The notes: generated by a model from the sequence alone, not told the origin. Shown: positions 1 through 13,213, numbered from the stretch's first letter. The stretch: 64,000 nt of DNA from Tubiluchus corallicola (GCA_030141605.1 JAQGDQ010000592.1:62001-126000), one strand, 5' to 3'. A program made the numbers and translations.

Positions 1-1258
1 TAATGAATGACTTAGTAAGTAAACAAAATAGCTTGTTGGTAGCAGAATGAGGCAGGCCTTCCTTTTGGACAATCTGTAACATTCTTAGCCGGTTGCCTTA
101 TTTCAGTTATGCTTGGTCATGCTGATCCATGATCAGTACTGTGGTTTCATAACAGATAAACTTAATTACATACAGAAACGACACTAATGCGTTTCAGCAA
201 AATGCGACGTTAAGCCAAACGTGATTAGAGAAGCCTAGACTTCCATAGAAAGTAATGTAAACGAACTGAGATACATTCCTGAGATAAAAATCAGTGCTGC
301 TTAAATCATATAAGTTTAAATATTTTATGGGTTTCATTCATATTTCTACTAATCTATTTTTTGTTTGCTTGAAACTACCTATCTGTCTTACCAATAACTA
401 GCTAGAGGTTTCCTTTCGTTAGTGCAGAGTCAAAGCCAAGCCCTGGGGTGACCTCTGGAATTTTATCTAGATACAGTGTACAGCTACAGTCTGGATGCTA
501 TATCAACAGGTTGCAGGCAAAATTTGTTGGCGTAAATGATAAAGTTTGCTCCCAGGCCTCGCTTGATACAAAAGGCTTTGATTTAGTACGTTAGTCAGTC
601 AGGAAACAAAAGTTTATAATAATTGCACTAGTACAGTAAATTTAATATTATTCCAGTAATTTAATTAAATGAAAGGAAATTGCTTACAAATTTCATTTTG
701 CCTTTTTCATGCCCTAGCTACTCATCATTAAATTACTGAGACCAGTCTTACCAACTATAAGATACTGAAAACTCCAGAGTCACTGGACAAAAAATCCCAA
801 TATTTTGATATACATTCGGTGTACTACTTTTTGGTGTAGGAGCTGCTAAAGACGAGTAGCTTTAATATAAATTATGAACTCTCTTCATGCTTTATGATAA
901 AGCAACTATATGGCAAGACTAACAAATTTATACAATGTTTAATATATCTGGTTACACAGGGTTATTGAATGTATGCAGTGTTAATACATCAGGGTCACAT
1001 AGTTATAGGTATCTAGCGATTCAGTTATTAGATCTACAAGAAAGAAAAGTGTTAAAAGTGTGCTAAGAGCTGCCCTTGAAAATTTCAGTGGTAGCTCCCC
1101 TGGATATTTCAAAGGATAATTACTGAGATATTGTTTGTTTTAAATTTGACAAACTTTTATACGTCTTTTAATCTGTTGTTTTGCTAAGGTTAAGATATTT
1201 ATTATATTAAGTCTATTACTTATTCAAATGCCAATGCCTTAAGTATTTTATTTTTTAG
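1..1258. other. Non-coding, probably APC1 intron
   Basis: No open frame here resembles APC1 or another protein. The next APC1 exon opens at 1259 with a split codon behind a good acceptor, so this stretch is most likely the intron in front of it. Preceding APC1 exons must lie outside the window, or are too short for me to see. Confidence 0.6.
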
Positions 1259-4200
1259 GCAATGTAGTATGGACCTAGCAACAACGAAACTGCTCAGTAT
1301 ACATCTAGAATGCCTCCTACCTCCAACGAGTACAGAACTTGATATTCCTCATATCATTCAAGTTGCTGCTGTTATTGGTATAGGTTTAGTTTATCAAGGA
1401 ACTGCTCATCGACATATGGCTGAAGTTTTACTTGGTGAAATTGGTATATTTTTAACTTTCCAGTTATATTATTAATTTAATAATTAATTATAACCAGGAA
1501 TTTGATAGAACAGGCTAATAAGCAAAAATATAAAACTTAGCTAGCACAAGTGATGATTATTTGGCCGTTTTCCAAATTTTATGTTGCCGTTTTTGTGAAT
1601 CATCCTAAAAAAATGTGTCCTTAAAATGTTGTAACTTGTTATTTCTGGAAAAGCTATAAACAGATTTATCCTAATTAATGCAACCTTTTTTAACTAGTAT
1701 TGTGCTGGATTCAGTATATCATCTTTGCTTCTGTACAGAGACATCACTTCCACAAAATTACCCATCATTTCCTGATATGCTGACACAGCATAGCACTGTT
1801 AAACTCAGGTTTCAGAATAAGTAATTGTGCTCAAGCATGAAACTAAAGTCCAGTTGTATCTGCATTATAAATGTGATTGACTGAATATCTTGTAATAGCT
1901 TTTGACCATTATTCTTCTGTCCAGCTTTTACCATCCTTTTCCTCACCATGGATTTGTTTTTACACGGTGTTTTCAAACTTTCTCCATTGATTCTTCATCT
2001 TTCCCATTTTCTGTGCATCATCTCTTAGATACTGGATTCTCATTTTGGCTTGCTTGCCACAATTACTTTCACCTGTCTGCTGCACATCTCTGTCCTTATG
2101 CTTATACTCCATTTTTCAAAATTAAGTCTGCACTCTTAATTGCTCTATGCTGTTTATGCTTGTAAAATCGCAAGAAATAGTGGCAGATTACAGCTGCTAC
2201 ATCATTGACATAATAACAAGTATTAATTGATTCGGTATCCTGTGAAATGCACCAAGAGCATCTAAAGTAAATTGCTGGACAAATGATTAAATGTTTAGCT
2301 TTGATGAGTTTTTGGATAGTGAGATTAATAACACTGAATGAGCAGATGGCACATTCAAAGCAAAAGTGTTACGTTAACATATTAGCAAATGATAATTGTA
2401 TCTGCTTACAAACAAAATGGTACTTAACATGATTGTATCTACTTATAAAGTGTACAAAACAGTGCAAAAATGAAGTAAAGATGCTGTAAAAGTCATAAAA
2501 GCTCTTTGGTCATAGACAAATGTCTTATTTTAAGTACAGGAAGAAAAAATATTGAGTCAATTATGTAGAGTTACTTGAGTCAATTGCCGATAGTTTTAGA
2601 TACATTTGAATAGCAAAGGCCAATGTACAAGAGTAATTAGCTGATTGATTCTATTAACTGTGAGTCTAATAAACATCATCCATTGTAGTTACCTATTGTT
2701 ATGTTGACTGCATACACAAAAGAATAAGTAAGATGCAAGTTTTGTGAGATCTTAAATTTTGCGTTTTGTATAAGAGTGATGAGTTCTTCTTTGCAGGGCG
2801 CCCACCAGGGCCAGAGATGGAGAACTGTTCAGATCGTGAATCGTATTCCCTTGCTGCAGGATTAGCTTTGGGAATGGTCACATTTGGAAAGGGCAGTCAA
2901 ATGGCTGGTCTCTCTGATTTGAATCTAGCCGATCACCTTTATCATTATGTAGTTGGGGGTTATAAAAGACCACAAGTTGGACCAACTAAAGAAAAGTACA
3001 AGTCACCAAGTTATCAGATTAAGGAAGGCGATTATGTCAATGTTGACGTGACAGCTCCAGGAGCCACGCTGGCACTCGGCATGATGTTTTTCCGGACAGG
3101 AAATCGGGATGTAGTCGAATGGATGACAGCTCCAGATACACAGTTTCTGTTAGATTATATTTGTCCAGATTTTCTCCTTTTGAGGACAGTTAGCAAAGGT
3201 TTGATATTGTGGGATGAGGTTCATCCATCGGTGGCTTGGGTAGAGAGCAACCTGCCATCGATTGTGAAGAAATATGCATTTAATCGTCACGTGTATCTTA
3301 CGGATCCCGATTGTGACATAGACTTTAGTACAATGAGTCAGGCATATTGCAATATTGTTGCTGGAGCTTGCATGGTGCTTGGACTCAAATTTGCAGGATC
3401 TGCTAATAAAGAAGCTTTTGAATGTTTGTATAAATTTGCACTGAAATCTATCAAAATCAACTCTAAATACATTGCCGAGCAAGCTGGCAGAAGCACTATA
3501 GAGACCTGTATGAATGTCATTGTTCTCTCATTGGCTATGGTAAATACTAGATTACTACCTGAATTAAAAAACGTTACTTGAGGAAACCACCTTTTTTCTT
3601 TTTTGGTATCTGGAAGTTTATTGGACGTAACATACATACATACGTTTTTTAAGGTCCAGTAAAAATATTTTAATTTTGACTAAAATAATTAATAGCATCT
3701 GTATCTTAACACAGAATATACAAAAAATGATGCAGGAGATAAATTTATTTTATATAAATTTGTAGTAAACTGCATTGAAAGTTTTAGCCTTTTAACAACC
3801 TGTAGTTTTGCTTTTAAAAACAGATTAAAAACAGAAGTAGATTTGACTTATTTTGAAGAACATTTGGTGTAATCTTTAAGTAGTATTGACATAACATGAA
3901 GTAGAAGTGAATTACTTTAATACTAAGAGAATGAATGGGTCATTGGTTGTTCTTTATTCAAATACAAATATCTTCGCACCCGTTATGGGATCCCTCGTTA
4001 GTGTTATGAAATGCAACTGTAATTTAGAACTTTTTAAGAGTCTGAATTTAAATTTTAAATTCCAAGTTATAAATTACAGTTTGCATTAAATACTGTGACG
4101 AAAGCTCTCGTGGATGCTGAAATATTTGTATTTGAATAAAACCCGTCCTTTGACCTATTCATATCTGCTTAGTATTTCATAGAAAATGGATGTCAAATCA

Positions 4201-7200
4201 TTCAAAGACAGATTACTTTAATATGAAGTACTTGCAACTTGGTTATTATCTGAATAAAGAATCTGCAAAATATAATTGTTAATTGCTTTTTTCAGGTCAT
4301 GGCAGGTACGGGAAACCTTGCTGTATTACGTATTTGCAGACATTTACATAGACGGATTGGACAAGCATATGGTTATGTACTCTATGGCTCTCATATGGCT
4401 GTTCATATGGCTCTAGGTCTGCTCTTCTTAGGTGCTGGAAAGTAAGCTTTCAATTAATATATATCTAGCACATGTGATATAGGTGCATGCAAGATGTGTA
4501 CGTGTGTTCATGCATCCAGCCCACATATATGTAAACAATTGGGTATTGACCTACATCCTAAATGCACAAAAGTGAGTTAAATTGAATTTCCTAGTACCCA
4601 GCAATCATTGAATAGTGGAGACTAATTTGTGTGTCATTACAAATTTTTGCTGTCTATTCCAGATTTACACTCGGTACCTCAGACACAGCAATAGCAGCCA
4701 TGCTTTGCGCATTCTTTCCTAAATTTCCTAGTCATAGCAATGATAACAGGTTTGTATAATTTAAGTTTTACCAAATTAATTTCTTGTTTAAATGGTAAAA
4801 ATGTCTGCAATACAATTCCTAGTAGTCTAATTATATGTATTGTAATAACTGTAATCATTGTGCACTTGTAGGCTTCTACAAATATTCGTTTGTACTTGTT
4901 ACGACATGTTTTATGTGTTTGGGGCTTCATGTATTGGAAAAATGTATTTGGGCTGCTTGCACTACTATTTTGCATTTAATGTTGCAAACTAAAAAGACTC
5001 CTCTGCTTATCTTATCTGTGAGCAACTCAATGCGTTGTGGTATTTTGGCACATTACGTCTTGGGCCATTTTTTCTCGTTCATAAAAACCATTTTAGAACC
5101 AGATATTTTGTATATGTCGGTTATTATTGTATCAATGTCTGTTAACTTTTGTAGCTAAAACATTTATTTGTACAGTGTGTTTGTGTATCGTTCATGTAGT
5201 TGTTCTTAATTTAATTTCAGATATCATCTGCAAGCATTACGTCATCTTTACGTATTGGCCGTGGAACCTCGCCTGGTTTTGCCAAGAGATGTGGATACAT
5301 CAAAAGCTTGTTTTGCACATATATTCATCAAATTCAAGGTAAGTTCCAGTCTTTGCATTTTGACCTCAGTTATTAACATCAGTATCAGTAACTTATCACA
5401 GATTTTTTCATCTTTGCTTATTTCTTCCTATAGAAACTTCATATTATCTTCTATTTGCCCTTAAGCATGATTTTCTTTGGCATTAAGATTTAAGTAAATA
5501 TGTTTGAATTCATTGTCATAAGTTCAGCTATTGTTGAGGTGGTGAAAGCTTCAGCATTTTAAGTTACAAAAATTACATTTAATGTTACATTGGAATTGTT
5601 ACAAAATTCTTGTTTAGGACACAGAGTTTTACAAAGATGAGAAGTATCTGTGCACAGCTCCATGTATACTGCCAGGATTGCATTTATTGAAAGAGGTATG
5701 TGTTGTATAAGCATTCCGATATAATACCAGTACATTTGTGTGCACGTTTCTTGATAGTGCATTAGCATTTGCGCATTAACTAGTCATACAACTCAACTGA
5801 TTCTATTGATATTTGGCGTAAAGCTAGGAAAAACTGAGATTAATGTCAGACTTGGCCACAAAATGTTATGCTAGGAATAGAGGTATTCTCCATTTGTTGG
5901 TTAAATGTTAGTGTTAATTAGAAATGCAAATGGAAATTGGTGTTTGAGACCATATTAATTGTCTGGTAAATATACCCTTTTTTATTTTAAATTGTCATTG
6001 CATAACACAAACAGTACTAGCTATTTCAGTTAGTTCATACGTAAATTTAGTCAGATTGTGTGTTAGCAAATTTTTATTTTTCTAAGATGCTTCTCTACTA
6101 CATGCTTCTTTCATATGTTAAATGTCTGTAAATTCATGTTTTGCAGTTGTCAGTCAAGGATGACAGGTATTGGAATGTGACATTTGCACAAGATTCCAAC
6201 TGGAATAGTTTAAAGTAAATTTATTTACCGTCAGTTGTAAAAATTGCATTAATATTATATTAACTTTAACAGATAGCTAACTGTACATAATAAATCTATA
6301 ATGTTCTTTTAGGAGTTACCAACGACATTCAGTTTTTAATATAATTTTCAAAGTATAGTCTCATTTAATCTGTGTATAAGTATAACAGGTATCTGTGTAA
6401 TTGCCATTTGGGAGGCGTCGGGTGATGCGGGACTCTGATATGCTTGTTTAGTAGTACAAGTTATATGCCTTCTACTCTGTTTGAATTTCCTCTACAGAAT
6501 GGAAATTACGTTTACTGGATTTAATTTCGTCTTAACGAAATACAAAAGTAAATCCAATATGAACACTTATTTACCCCAGAGAACTGAAAAAAGAGCTATC
6601 ACGAGCTGCATGTTTTGATTAACATGAATGTGTTTGACATTTAGTAACTATAATATGTTTGTTACTGTAGAAACTTGCATAGTACTGTTTTCCACTGAAA
6701 TTAGAATGTTTCCATTCCTGTGAAGGTAAGAAAATTATTTAATGTCCTGTATTTCAGAAATGCTTTAACTAAAGATGGTTCACTGTTTGTCAAGCAAAAA
6801 GCTGGGCAGTTATCGTATGAAGAAGATCCAAAGGTGATGAAATGTTGTTTTCTGACATAACTTACCTGTTTTAATAATTTGAATCAATTATAAAATGCGT
6901 ACTTTGGCATGCGTTTATGTAAAAACACATTATATTTTTAGGCTTATAGTGAAATTCTATTTGTGAATATTTTATAAATTTTTTCTCAAGGGTTATCGTA
7001 CATTGCTGGCACAAAGTTTAACCAGTGAAATTTCGAGTGGATGGCTGATGAAGGTAATCTTAGCATATGCTTTAGAGTGTTTGGTGCATATATTTTATAA
7101 CTGTAAATGCAGTAACCTTGTTTGATGATTCATACTCAATTATGATACAGTGTATTTGCACTGCATACAAGATGAATCCAAGATCATTAGGCTATAAGTA

Positions 7201-10200
7201 TTCCATAAGCCCAAGTGTACATAATTGGTGTTTGATTGGATATAATAGATGTTATTAGCAAATGAACCAATTTTTAGGATATTAATAATATCCATGGGAA
7301 TTCTTTATGAATCATTTATTGTTTATATTTGTCCACAAGCATTGCTGAATCCAAGAGAACTCTATGCTCATTTCGTTACATTAGATATCAAGTTTTCTTG
7401 TACATCAACTTTGTTGACTCAGAAATGCAGATGGCTAGGGTCAAGAAACTTGCATGGTAGGCACTTTGGGTAGGGGCAGAACAGTGGCCATGGCCAAATA
7501 GTCAAGGATAAGTTTTAATTTAATTTTATTCATAATGTTGAATAAGCTATAGTATTCAATGTCACAAAATTTGTTAGACAGACACCCAGGGTAGGAGCTT
7601 GGATTGTGGTGCAATAAAAAGAGAATTATCTAAGAGCATGAGTTAGGTGCCAAGAAGAGAAAATTAATGCAAACTGCTTAATCACACATGAGTAAACTGC
7701 ATTGCACTAAGCATATAGTCAAGTGATGGTTAGTCATGAAGACCATGCTGCCCATGTATACAGGATAGTCATATATGAGCATAATAATCTACAGTTTTTG
7801 ACATGAGTATACTCACAGGTTTGGGCTGTCGGTTATTCAGTCTTAATTATTTATTCTTCATTTCATATATCTTATTTACCATTCATAGGCAGCTGATATA
7901 AAGTGTTTATGCTCAGATGTACAACTGCTCACATTTGCAGAATTCTTTTGCACAGATAGTGACAAAGCTTCACAGGTAATGGCTCACATTTATAAATGCT
8001 ATTGTTAGCTTTTTGGTAAGTAGTATAAATTTAAACTATGCTTTATAATTGTAACATAGTGTTTCTCCTCATTTGTTCTGACTATCAATTTTTTTGTGTA
8101 ATTGCAACTAATATGCATGGAACTGGGCATCTGTTCTACATTGAAGGCTCAAGGACAGGGCCCGGGCATAAGTTTATATAACAAGAATTTTGCTTCATTG
8201 CCTTTCAGCATTGTCTAGAAAAAGATACTCAGCAGATTGCACTGGCTTTCTTGCACGAGTGTGCCACTCATGAGAAAACGGATGTTCTGTGTCTACTGCT
8301 TGCATCAAGCATGGTATGTATAGATAAGTGGTAATGGCAATAAGTCTACAAATTTTCTGAAAATTACAATAGACCTCATTGATAATTTGACATTTTATTT
8401 TCCCACTGTCAAGTATTTAAAATAAACAACAAGTATTTGATTGAGTACATCATATACAGAAGCCCTGTAAAAATCTGTCATTTCCTCAACAGGCTGCTCA
8501 AAGGATTCACGAGCAGGAGACAACAATGTTGGATATATGGCAGTTAAAATTGCTTTTGGCACTGCAACAAGCAAATTGTGATGAGGAGTTACTGGTAACT
8601 GAGTGCAAAGATTGGTTGGCAAGCATCATCCAAAGTAACTTGGCTTCCCATTTGAGTAAGTTATACTTGGCGATTAAAATTTTGAGAAGCTTTGATAGTA
8701 CTATAATTGATTTCGATACACTGATGCTTTCCAGTGTTTGCATGATGATAGTCTTAGCTTAATGTTAGTACTAAATCACTACTCTCATTCTTTTCTGATT
8801 CACTTCAAAATTCCAACACAGTTCTACCCTATTTTGTTATTGCATTCTTGTTTACAGTGTTAAAATGTTTATACTATTATTCTCAATGTTAAGGATGCTT
8901 CTTGTATTTCATTTAATAATGTTCATAATGGATGATTAGCCTATGAGTAAGATTAGAGAGCTCTTGCAAGAGTTTACTAAACAAACAAGAGCGACTTTGT
9001 TCCTGTACTGGTTTAGAAATACAAGTGATCAAAATGGCTTGCTAGTCAAATCTTTCTGCTATATGTTATGCTTACTCGTTGAGCTCGCTAACCTAAGCAA
9101 GGCCAGGGATATTCTACTTTGAAAACATGGGATGTACTGTAACAATGTTTTTGAACAAGTTTTCTTTTGAAATATGAGAGAGAGCTGTCCTGACACTTAA
9201 CATCATTAAACATCATTAACATCATTAAAAGTAATGCCCTTTATAGTCTCAAAGATTATAATATTTATTCAGTAGCTTTCGCCCTAGGGGGCCTCATCAG
9301 CTAAAAATAACAAGTAAAATATTAAAACATTATGTACCAATGTAAGAACATTAACTTCAAAACTGTAGCTAAACAACATAGCTAGCCATGTTGTTAGAAC
9401 GATACTTCTCTCTCACAGACATTCCAAAGTGGACACATGAGCATGTGAAAACAAAGTACCCTTCCTTGTTCGAAAAAAGCTTAAAGCCGTTTTTGATAAA
9501 ATGGAAAAGGCAGGGGATCATAGCTCCTGTCACAGAACCTACTGAGTGGGTATCAAGTATGATTGCCGCAAAAAAGAAAAGTGATGACGAACTTAGAATA
9601 TGCGTAGATCCCTAAGGTCTTAACAAAGCTGTATTAAAACTATATCATCCAATGCGCACAATCAAAGAAATTGTAGCAGATATGCCTGATGTGAAGGCGT
9701 TTTCAGTACTAGATGCAGAGAGTGCTTTCAGGCAGATAAAACTAACAGAAGAATCATCTTACTACACAACTATGAGTACACCATTTGGCATATATAAATT
9801 CTTAGTGGTCCTATGCGGTACAAGCCCATATTCGAAGTTTTCCAGGCTACCCATGTGAAATTGTGATAGATGATATTCTTGTGTGGGGCAAAGATGAGGA
9901 AACTCATAGTGCCAACCTGAAACGAACAGACTTGACAGAGCTCAGGAAATTTGATCTAAAATTAAGTTTGATTGACATGAGTAAGATTGCTGTTGACAAC
10001 GTACAGTACTTCGGTTTTGTGCATCGTAAAGACAGATTGCATCAAGATGAGCAGAAGATAAAGGCTATCATTGATAGCCAGAGCCAACTCATTCTAAAGC
10101 TTTGCAAAGATTTCTTGGCATGATCGGCTATTTGGCTAAATTCTTTAAAAGCCATGGTCATATAACAGCTTCACTACATGAATTATTTCACAGATTAACA

Positions 10201-13200
10201 GATGTGCACAAAAAGGCCATGAAGACGATGAAGATCCTCAATGCTATGAAGTCATGAGTGTTCTTCCAGTCTCTAGAAAACCGTAAACTACATCAGCAAA
10301 TGTGGTACGATAAAAATGCCAGGCCACTGCAACCTCTTAAGGAATACGATGTAGTAAGACTACAAACTGACAAAGGATTTAATACAATGGGAATAGTGAA
10401 AAGGGCAGCTAATGAACCAATATCTTATTGGATTGAATCACATGGAACAGAATTCCGACGCAGTCGAGAACATCTCTTGAAGACAAGAGAAGTGCATAAA
10501 CCTGTGCCACCTAAGGTCCCAGTGACTATTGCACCTAGAATTACAGATCACACATCAGAGCAACAAACACAAGCAAGATGAACAGATTCAATGTGGTGAT
10601 AGAAGCAGCAAAGTTAGTGGTAGCATTATAAAAAAACCTGCAAGATTCCTTGAAGAATTTTGAACTGTATATGCATCATATAATTGAGTTTTGCGCTGAT
10701 TGAACTTTGAGCTGTTTAAAATGTTTGTTACTGCCAATATTGTATTACAATGTTTTGAACGTTTTGAATTGTGAAGTTTCACGTTTAGTTTTGTGGTATC
10801 CTGATAACATTTTAAGTAACTGGTCATTACTATTAAGTTAAAATGTTGCAGACAATCCTAATTTGAATTTACAGTTTTCGTAGTTTCCCTGCTTCATAAT
10901 GAGCATAATGCATATACATCTTATGACTATAGTGTTAAGGCTAATTAATATTTCAATTCTTAAAATGATGATTGAATCTTTTAAAAGGTGTAAGATGTAA
11001 CGGTGCACCTTATTTGTGCTAGATCTTAGATAAACCTGTTAACTGTTTTATGCTTTCGTAGAAGTATCGTTCTAACAACGTGGGTCCTTGTATAATTAGA
11101 TTTATACCTTATCTTAATAAACATTTTGTGAAGTTTCCAACAGAATTGTTTGTGGTGGGTTACATTGAGTGAGATTGCACTTGGACTTAAAATCAAATAA
11201 AGATCAACTAAAATAGCAAGAGTAGAAAGTAAAATAAGATAAAATACAAAATATATGAAATAGTTTTTAGTTAAAATACTAAAAGCACCGAGGGATCAAC
11301 AGAAGGAAACAAAATAAAAATATAGATTAAATAAGGCAACTAAATAAAACTCAGTTTAACAGCTGCCATCATTTCTCCAAATTTTTAATTTTTTTTATAA
11401 GTTCTGATTCAGCAAAAAGCCTGTCAACATGGTCTTTAGCTCTGTAGAGGATGTACAATGGATTTTGTAATGTTCACCACAGGTACGATTCTTGCAGTCC
11501 CTAATGTGCTCCATAAGGCGGTCCCTAACAGGCCATTTGGCTTGACTCACATATATCTCATGGCAAATATTAAAATCTAGTTTATAAATTGCGCAGGTAC
11601 CAGTAAATTGATCCTTTAACCCACAGAGACACACAATACCTACAGGGCAAGAGGTAGGGAGAAGTAAGGAAGAGACAAGAGATTACTCTTGAGGGTATTA
11701 ATGTTATTCTGTATTTTTAAACTGCCATAAATTTTGTAAACCTCAGTTTCAGGTTACTAGCACTTCTATCCATGTATGTTAATTTATTCTTTTTGCTTTC
11801 ATTTATTAATTTTTATTCTGGCAAAAACCAATTATATAGTTCTGTGTTTTTTTTATGCAGTCATTTATACTCTTTCTCTAACTTAGTATATTTCAAACCA
11901 ATGTTATTTAGCTTCAATTTTGTATTTGATGTTCTTACATTAGCACATATTGTTTTAACATTTTATGAGGCCCAACATTAGCTATTGAATAAATATTGTA
12001 ATCTTTGACAGGGCATTACGTTTATATCTGTTAAGTTTTCTTTTCTTTTTGTTTAAAAGTCTGTCTACTAAAAACTGAGGATGTATTTGATTTAAAATGA
12101 AAATGTAGTGATTAAAGACTACTGAAATTATTGGAATGGAAAGCCAAACAGTTATCTGTTAATAATGAATAGTCTTTCTTAGTGAATAATAGCTAACATG
12201 TTTTTGCAGACGAAGAAGTGTTGTTAGAGTATTTACTAGGAAACAACATTCATCTACCTCTCCTGGTACCATATTTGCACTCACTAGCTGCTTTTCTCGT
12301 GTTTAGTGATATTCCCACTCATGGCCAACTTGCTCAAATACACACTGAAGGTAAGATCTTATTGTTAATTATTATATGTGTAGAATTAATGTAAATTGCT
12401 ATTCATATGGTAAATATAATGAGTATTAGGGGCCCATATTCAAAGTTTAGGAACTTTTGTTAAATTTTAGCTCTGTTTTCTATTCTCATAGTTTTGTAGT
12501 TGAGTAAATAAATGTGTGGTACACAGTTGATTTTCAAGATCATGGCAAATAGGTATCATTTAATTATGAAAGAAATTCTAAAACAACCATTTTTTTAAAA
12601 AAATTATCAAGATTTTGAGGATGTAATTGTAAATGAAATTTAAGTAGACAAACATGAGGGAAAAGTTTTTAAAACGACTGAAATCTTTCTACACTTTAGA
12701 TTTCCTTATATCCTTGAATAATATGACAAATAATATACAAATCCAGTTGGTTTTAGCAATAAACTTATTCAAAAACATCCACTGATAGACAGAATGTGGA
12801 AAAATAATTCTTAAATCAGAGGTTTGTTATGCCCCGTGTCATGCTACGTTGTTTTGCAACTCTGTAAAAAAAGTAATGTTTTTGTAGTTTTTTTTGTAAA
12901 AGTTTAAGATTTTGCTTTAGAGATCGTCAAAAAGTAATAGTTGAACCACGTCATCTAATGCATTACATTAAAACTCATGGCAATTCTTCGTCATTGATGT
13001 CTGTTTGTGTTTTCATCATGTTGAAGCTACAAATATTTACAAATTGAAAAACTAAGGCAATGTGAAATATGCAGGATGTTCAGATTTTGAAATTAATTAT
13101 TTTCAGGAAAGCCCAGTCTTCCTGAACTAGTTCTGCGATTGCAATCTTTTCATTTGCCGATTAGTACTGTGATGAAGTTACTGGCGATTATACATTCACA

Positions 13201-13213
13201 ATCTAGTTCGTGA
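1259..13213 (+). CDS. ANAPC1: APC1, anaphase-promoting complex subunit 1 (3' part, 14 exons)
   Basis: The largest scaffold subunit of the anaphase-promoting complex/cyclosome, the nuclear/cytosolic ubiquitin ligase that triggers anaphase and mitotic exit. Exons: 1259-1443, 2797-3539, 4296-4441, 4663-4749, 5221-5338, 5618-5695, 6147-6214, 6758-6833, 6991-7053, 7889-7975, 8209-8313, 8493-8655, 12210-12350, 13107-13213. All introns are GT-AG, all phases join, and together they give 721 codons and a TGA stop at 13211. Seen directly: proteasome/cyclosome (PC) repeats such as VAAVIGIGLVYQGTAHRH, AAGLALGMVTFGKGS, ACMVLGLKFAGSANK and HMALGLLFLGAGKFTLGTS, then YHLQALRHLYVLAVEPRL and the KAGQLSYEEDPK segment, all matching animal APC1 in order. 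The N-terminal WD40-like part and its exons are upstream of the window. The protein ends in a short Ser-rich tail. The 3.55-kb intron 8656-12209 holds nested retroelements. The assignment is firm; the last two exons are less conserved but in phase. Confidence 0.95.
2797..3539 (+). CDS. ANAPC1: APC1 long PC-repeat exon
   Basis: By far the longest exon of the gene here (743 bp, 247 codons plus two bases of a split glycine codon). It begins after a T-rich tract ending in CAG and ends in ATG before GTAAAT. It starts with RPPGPEMENCSDRESYSL, typical of APC1, continues through SPSYQIKEGDYVNVDVTAPG and the APDTQFLLDYICPDFLLLRT segment, and closes in the PC repeat SLAMVMAGTGN, which is completed by the next exon. 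The open frame runs past the donor to 3581, but the readthrough residues are not APC1-like, so the splice at 3539 is preferred. Confidence 0.93.
9277..9300 (-). ncRNA. Hammerhead-ribozyme-like core in PLE end
   Basis: Read on the minus strand, CTGATGAG is followed by a GC-rich stem-loop (GCCC, loop CCTA, GGGC) and then GAAA. These are the two conserved boxes and stem II of a hammerhead ribozyme. PLEs of many animals are known to carry small hammerhead motifs. Stem II has one extra or mismatched G next to the first box, and stems I and III are not obvious, so activity is doubtful. The opposite-oriented copy near 11965-11985 has lost the second box. Confidence 0.4.
9388..10130 (+). pseudogene. 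Gypsy reverse transcriptase fragment
   Basis: Blocks in order: WTHEHVKTKYPSLF, GIIAPVTEPTEWVSSM with the following K-rich loop, an in-frame stop at 9613, VLDAESAFRQIKL, TPFGIYKF, then a deletion and frame change to IDDILVWG. These are the standard blocks of Ty3/Gypsy reverse transcriptase. The first ~20 bases coincide with an inverted scrap of the putative LTR, so the apparent start methionine is not a native start. Confidence 0.8.
10258..10581 (+). pseudogene. Gypsy integrase C-terminal tail
   Basis: An open frame of 107 codons that looks like the end of a Gypsy polyprotein: a K-rich segment, MWYDKNARPLQPLKEYDVV (the basic fold that follows the integrase core), then SYWIESHGTEFRRSREHLL and a proline-rich end. 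It joins directly to reverse transcriptase debris with no integrase core between, so it is a deletion product and its ATG has no meaning. Confidence 0.7.
10996..11164 (+). repeat. Candidate Gypsy LTR (3')
   Basis: The segment begins TGTAACGG and ends in TTACA, giving the TGTAA...TTACA ends common in Gypsy LTRs. It contains an AATAAA-like signal near its end and lies just downstream of the integrase tail after a short purine-rich tract. No full second LTR is present for comparison, so the borders are inferred. Confidence 0.4.
11395..11634 (-). pseudogene. PLE GIY-YIG endonuclease remnant
   Basis: The minus-strand frame reads a CAIYKLDFNICHEIYVSQAK block followed by RDRLMEHIRDCKNRT and GEHYKIHC. 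This is the cysteine-containing GIY-YIG domain found at the C-terminus of Penelope-like element proteins (pattern: YxIxC...C..YVGxT..P...R..EH). The central glycine of YVGQT is replaced and nothing upstream remains open, so it is a dead fragment. Confidence 0.6.

Larger units (their letters stand above)
9382..11164 (+). mobile_element. Broken Gypsy/Ty3 LTR retrotransposon
   Basis: A Pol remnant on the plus strand. From about 9410 it shows the N-terminal part of a Gypsy-type reverse transcriptase, with a TAA at 9613 in the same frame. After a deletion, the IDDILVWG catalytic block appears near 9863 in another frame, then a RFLGMIGYLAKF-type segment near 10105 in a third frame. The sequence then jumps to the C-terminal tail of an integrase (10258-10581), with YDKNARPL and the FRRSREHLL motif. 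Gag, protease, RNase H and most of integrase are missing. A candidate LTR follows. It is nested in the PLE remnant and is non-functional. Confidence 0.8.
9230..12020 (-). mobile_element. Decayed Penelope-like element (PLE)
   Basis: Intron 12 of the visible APC1 exons contains a PLE remnant on the minus strand. Its only recognisable coding part is a GIY-YIG endonuclease remnant at 11395-11634. The same terminal sequence occurs twice in opposite orientation: on the minus strand at about 9352-9230 and on the plus strand at about 11930-12020. Both copies share a GTTCTTACATT block, a TGAGGCCC block and a GAATAAATATT block, and end in GGGCATTAC. A hammerhead-like core sits in the first copy. The reverse transcriptase region is missing, and a Gypsy fragment interrupts the element. 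It cannot move by itself. Confidence 0.65.

Noticed and set aside
3150-3637. Minus-strand frames of 110 and 99 codons
   Set aside because: Antisense shadows of the large APC1 exon.
11772-11981. 69-codon plus-strand frame rich in Phe and Leu
   Set aside because: Lies in AT-rich terminal sequence of the Penelope-like element and has no similarity to known proteins.
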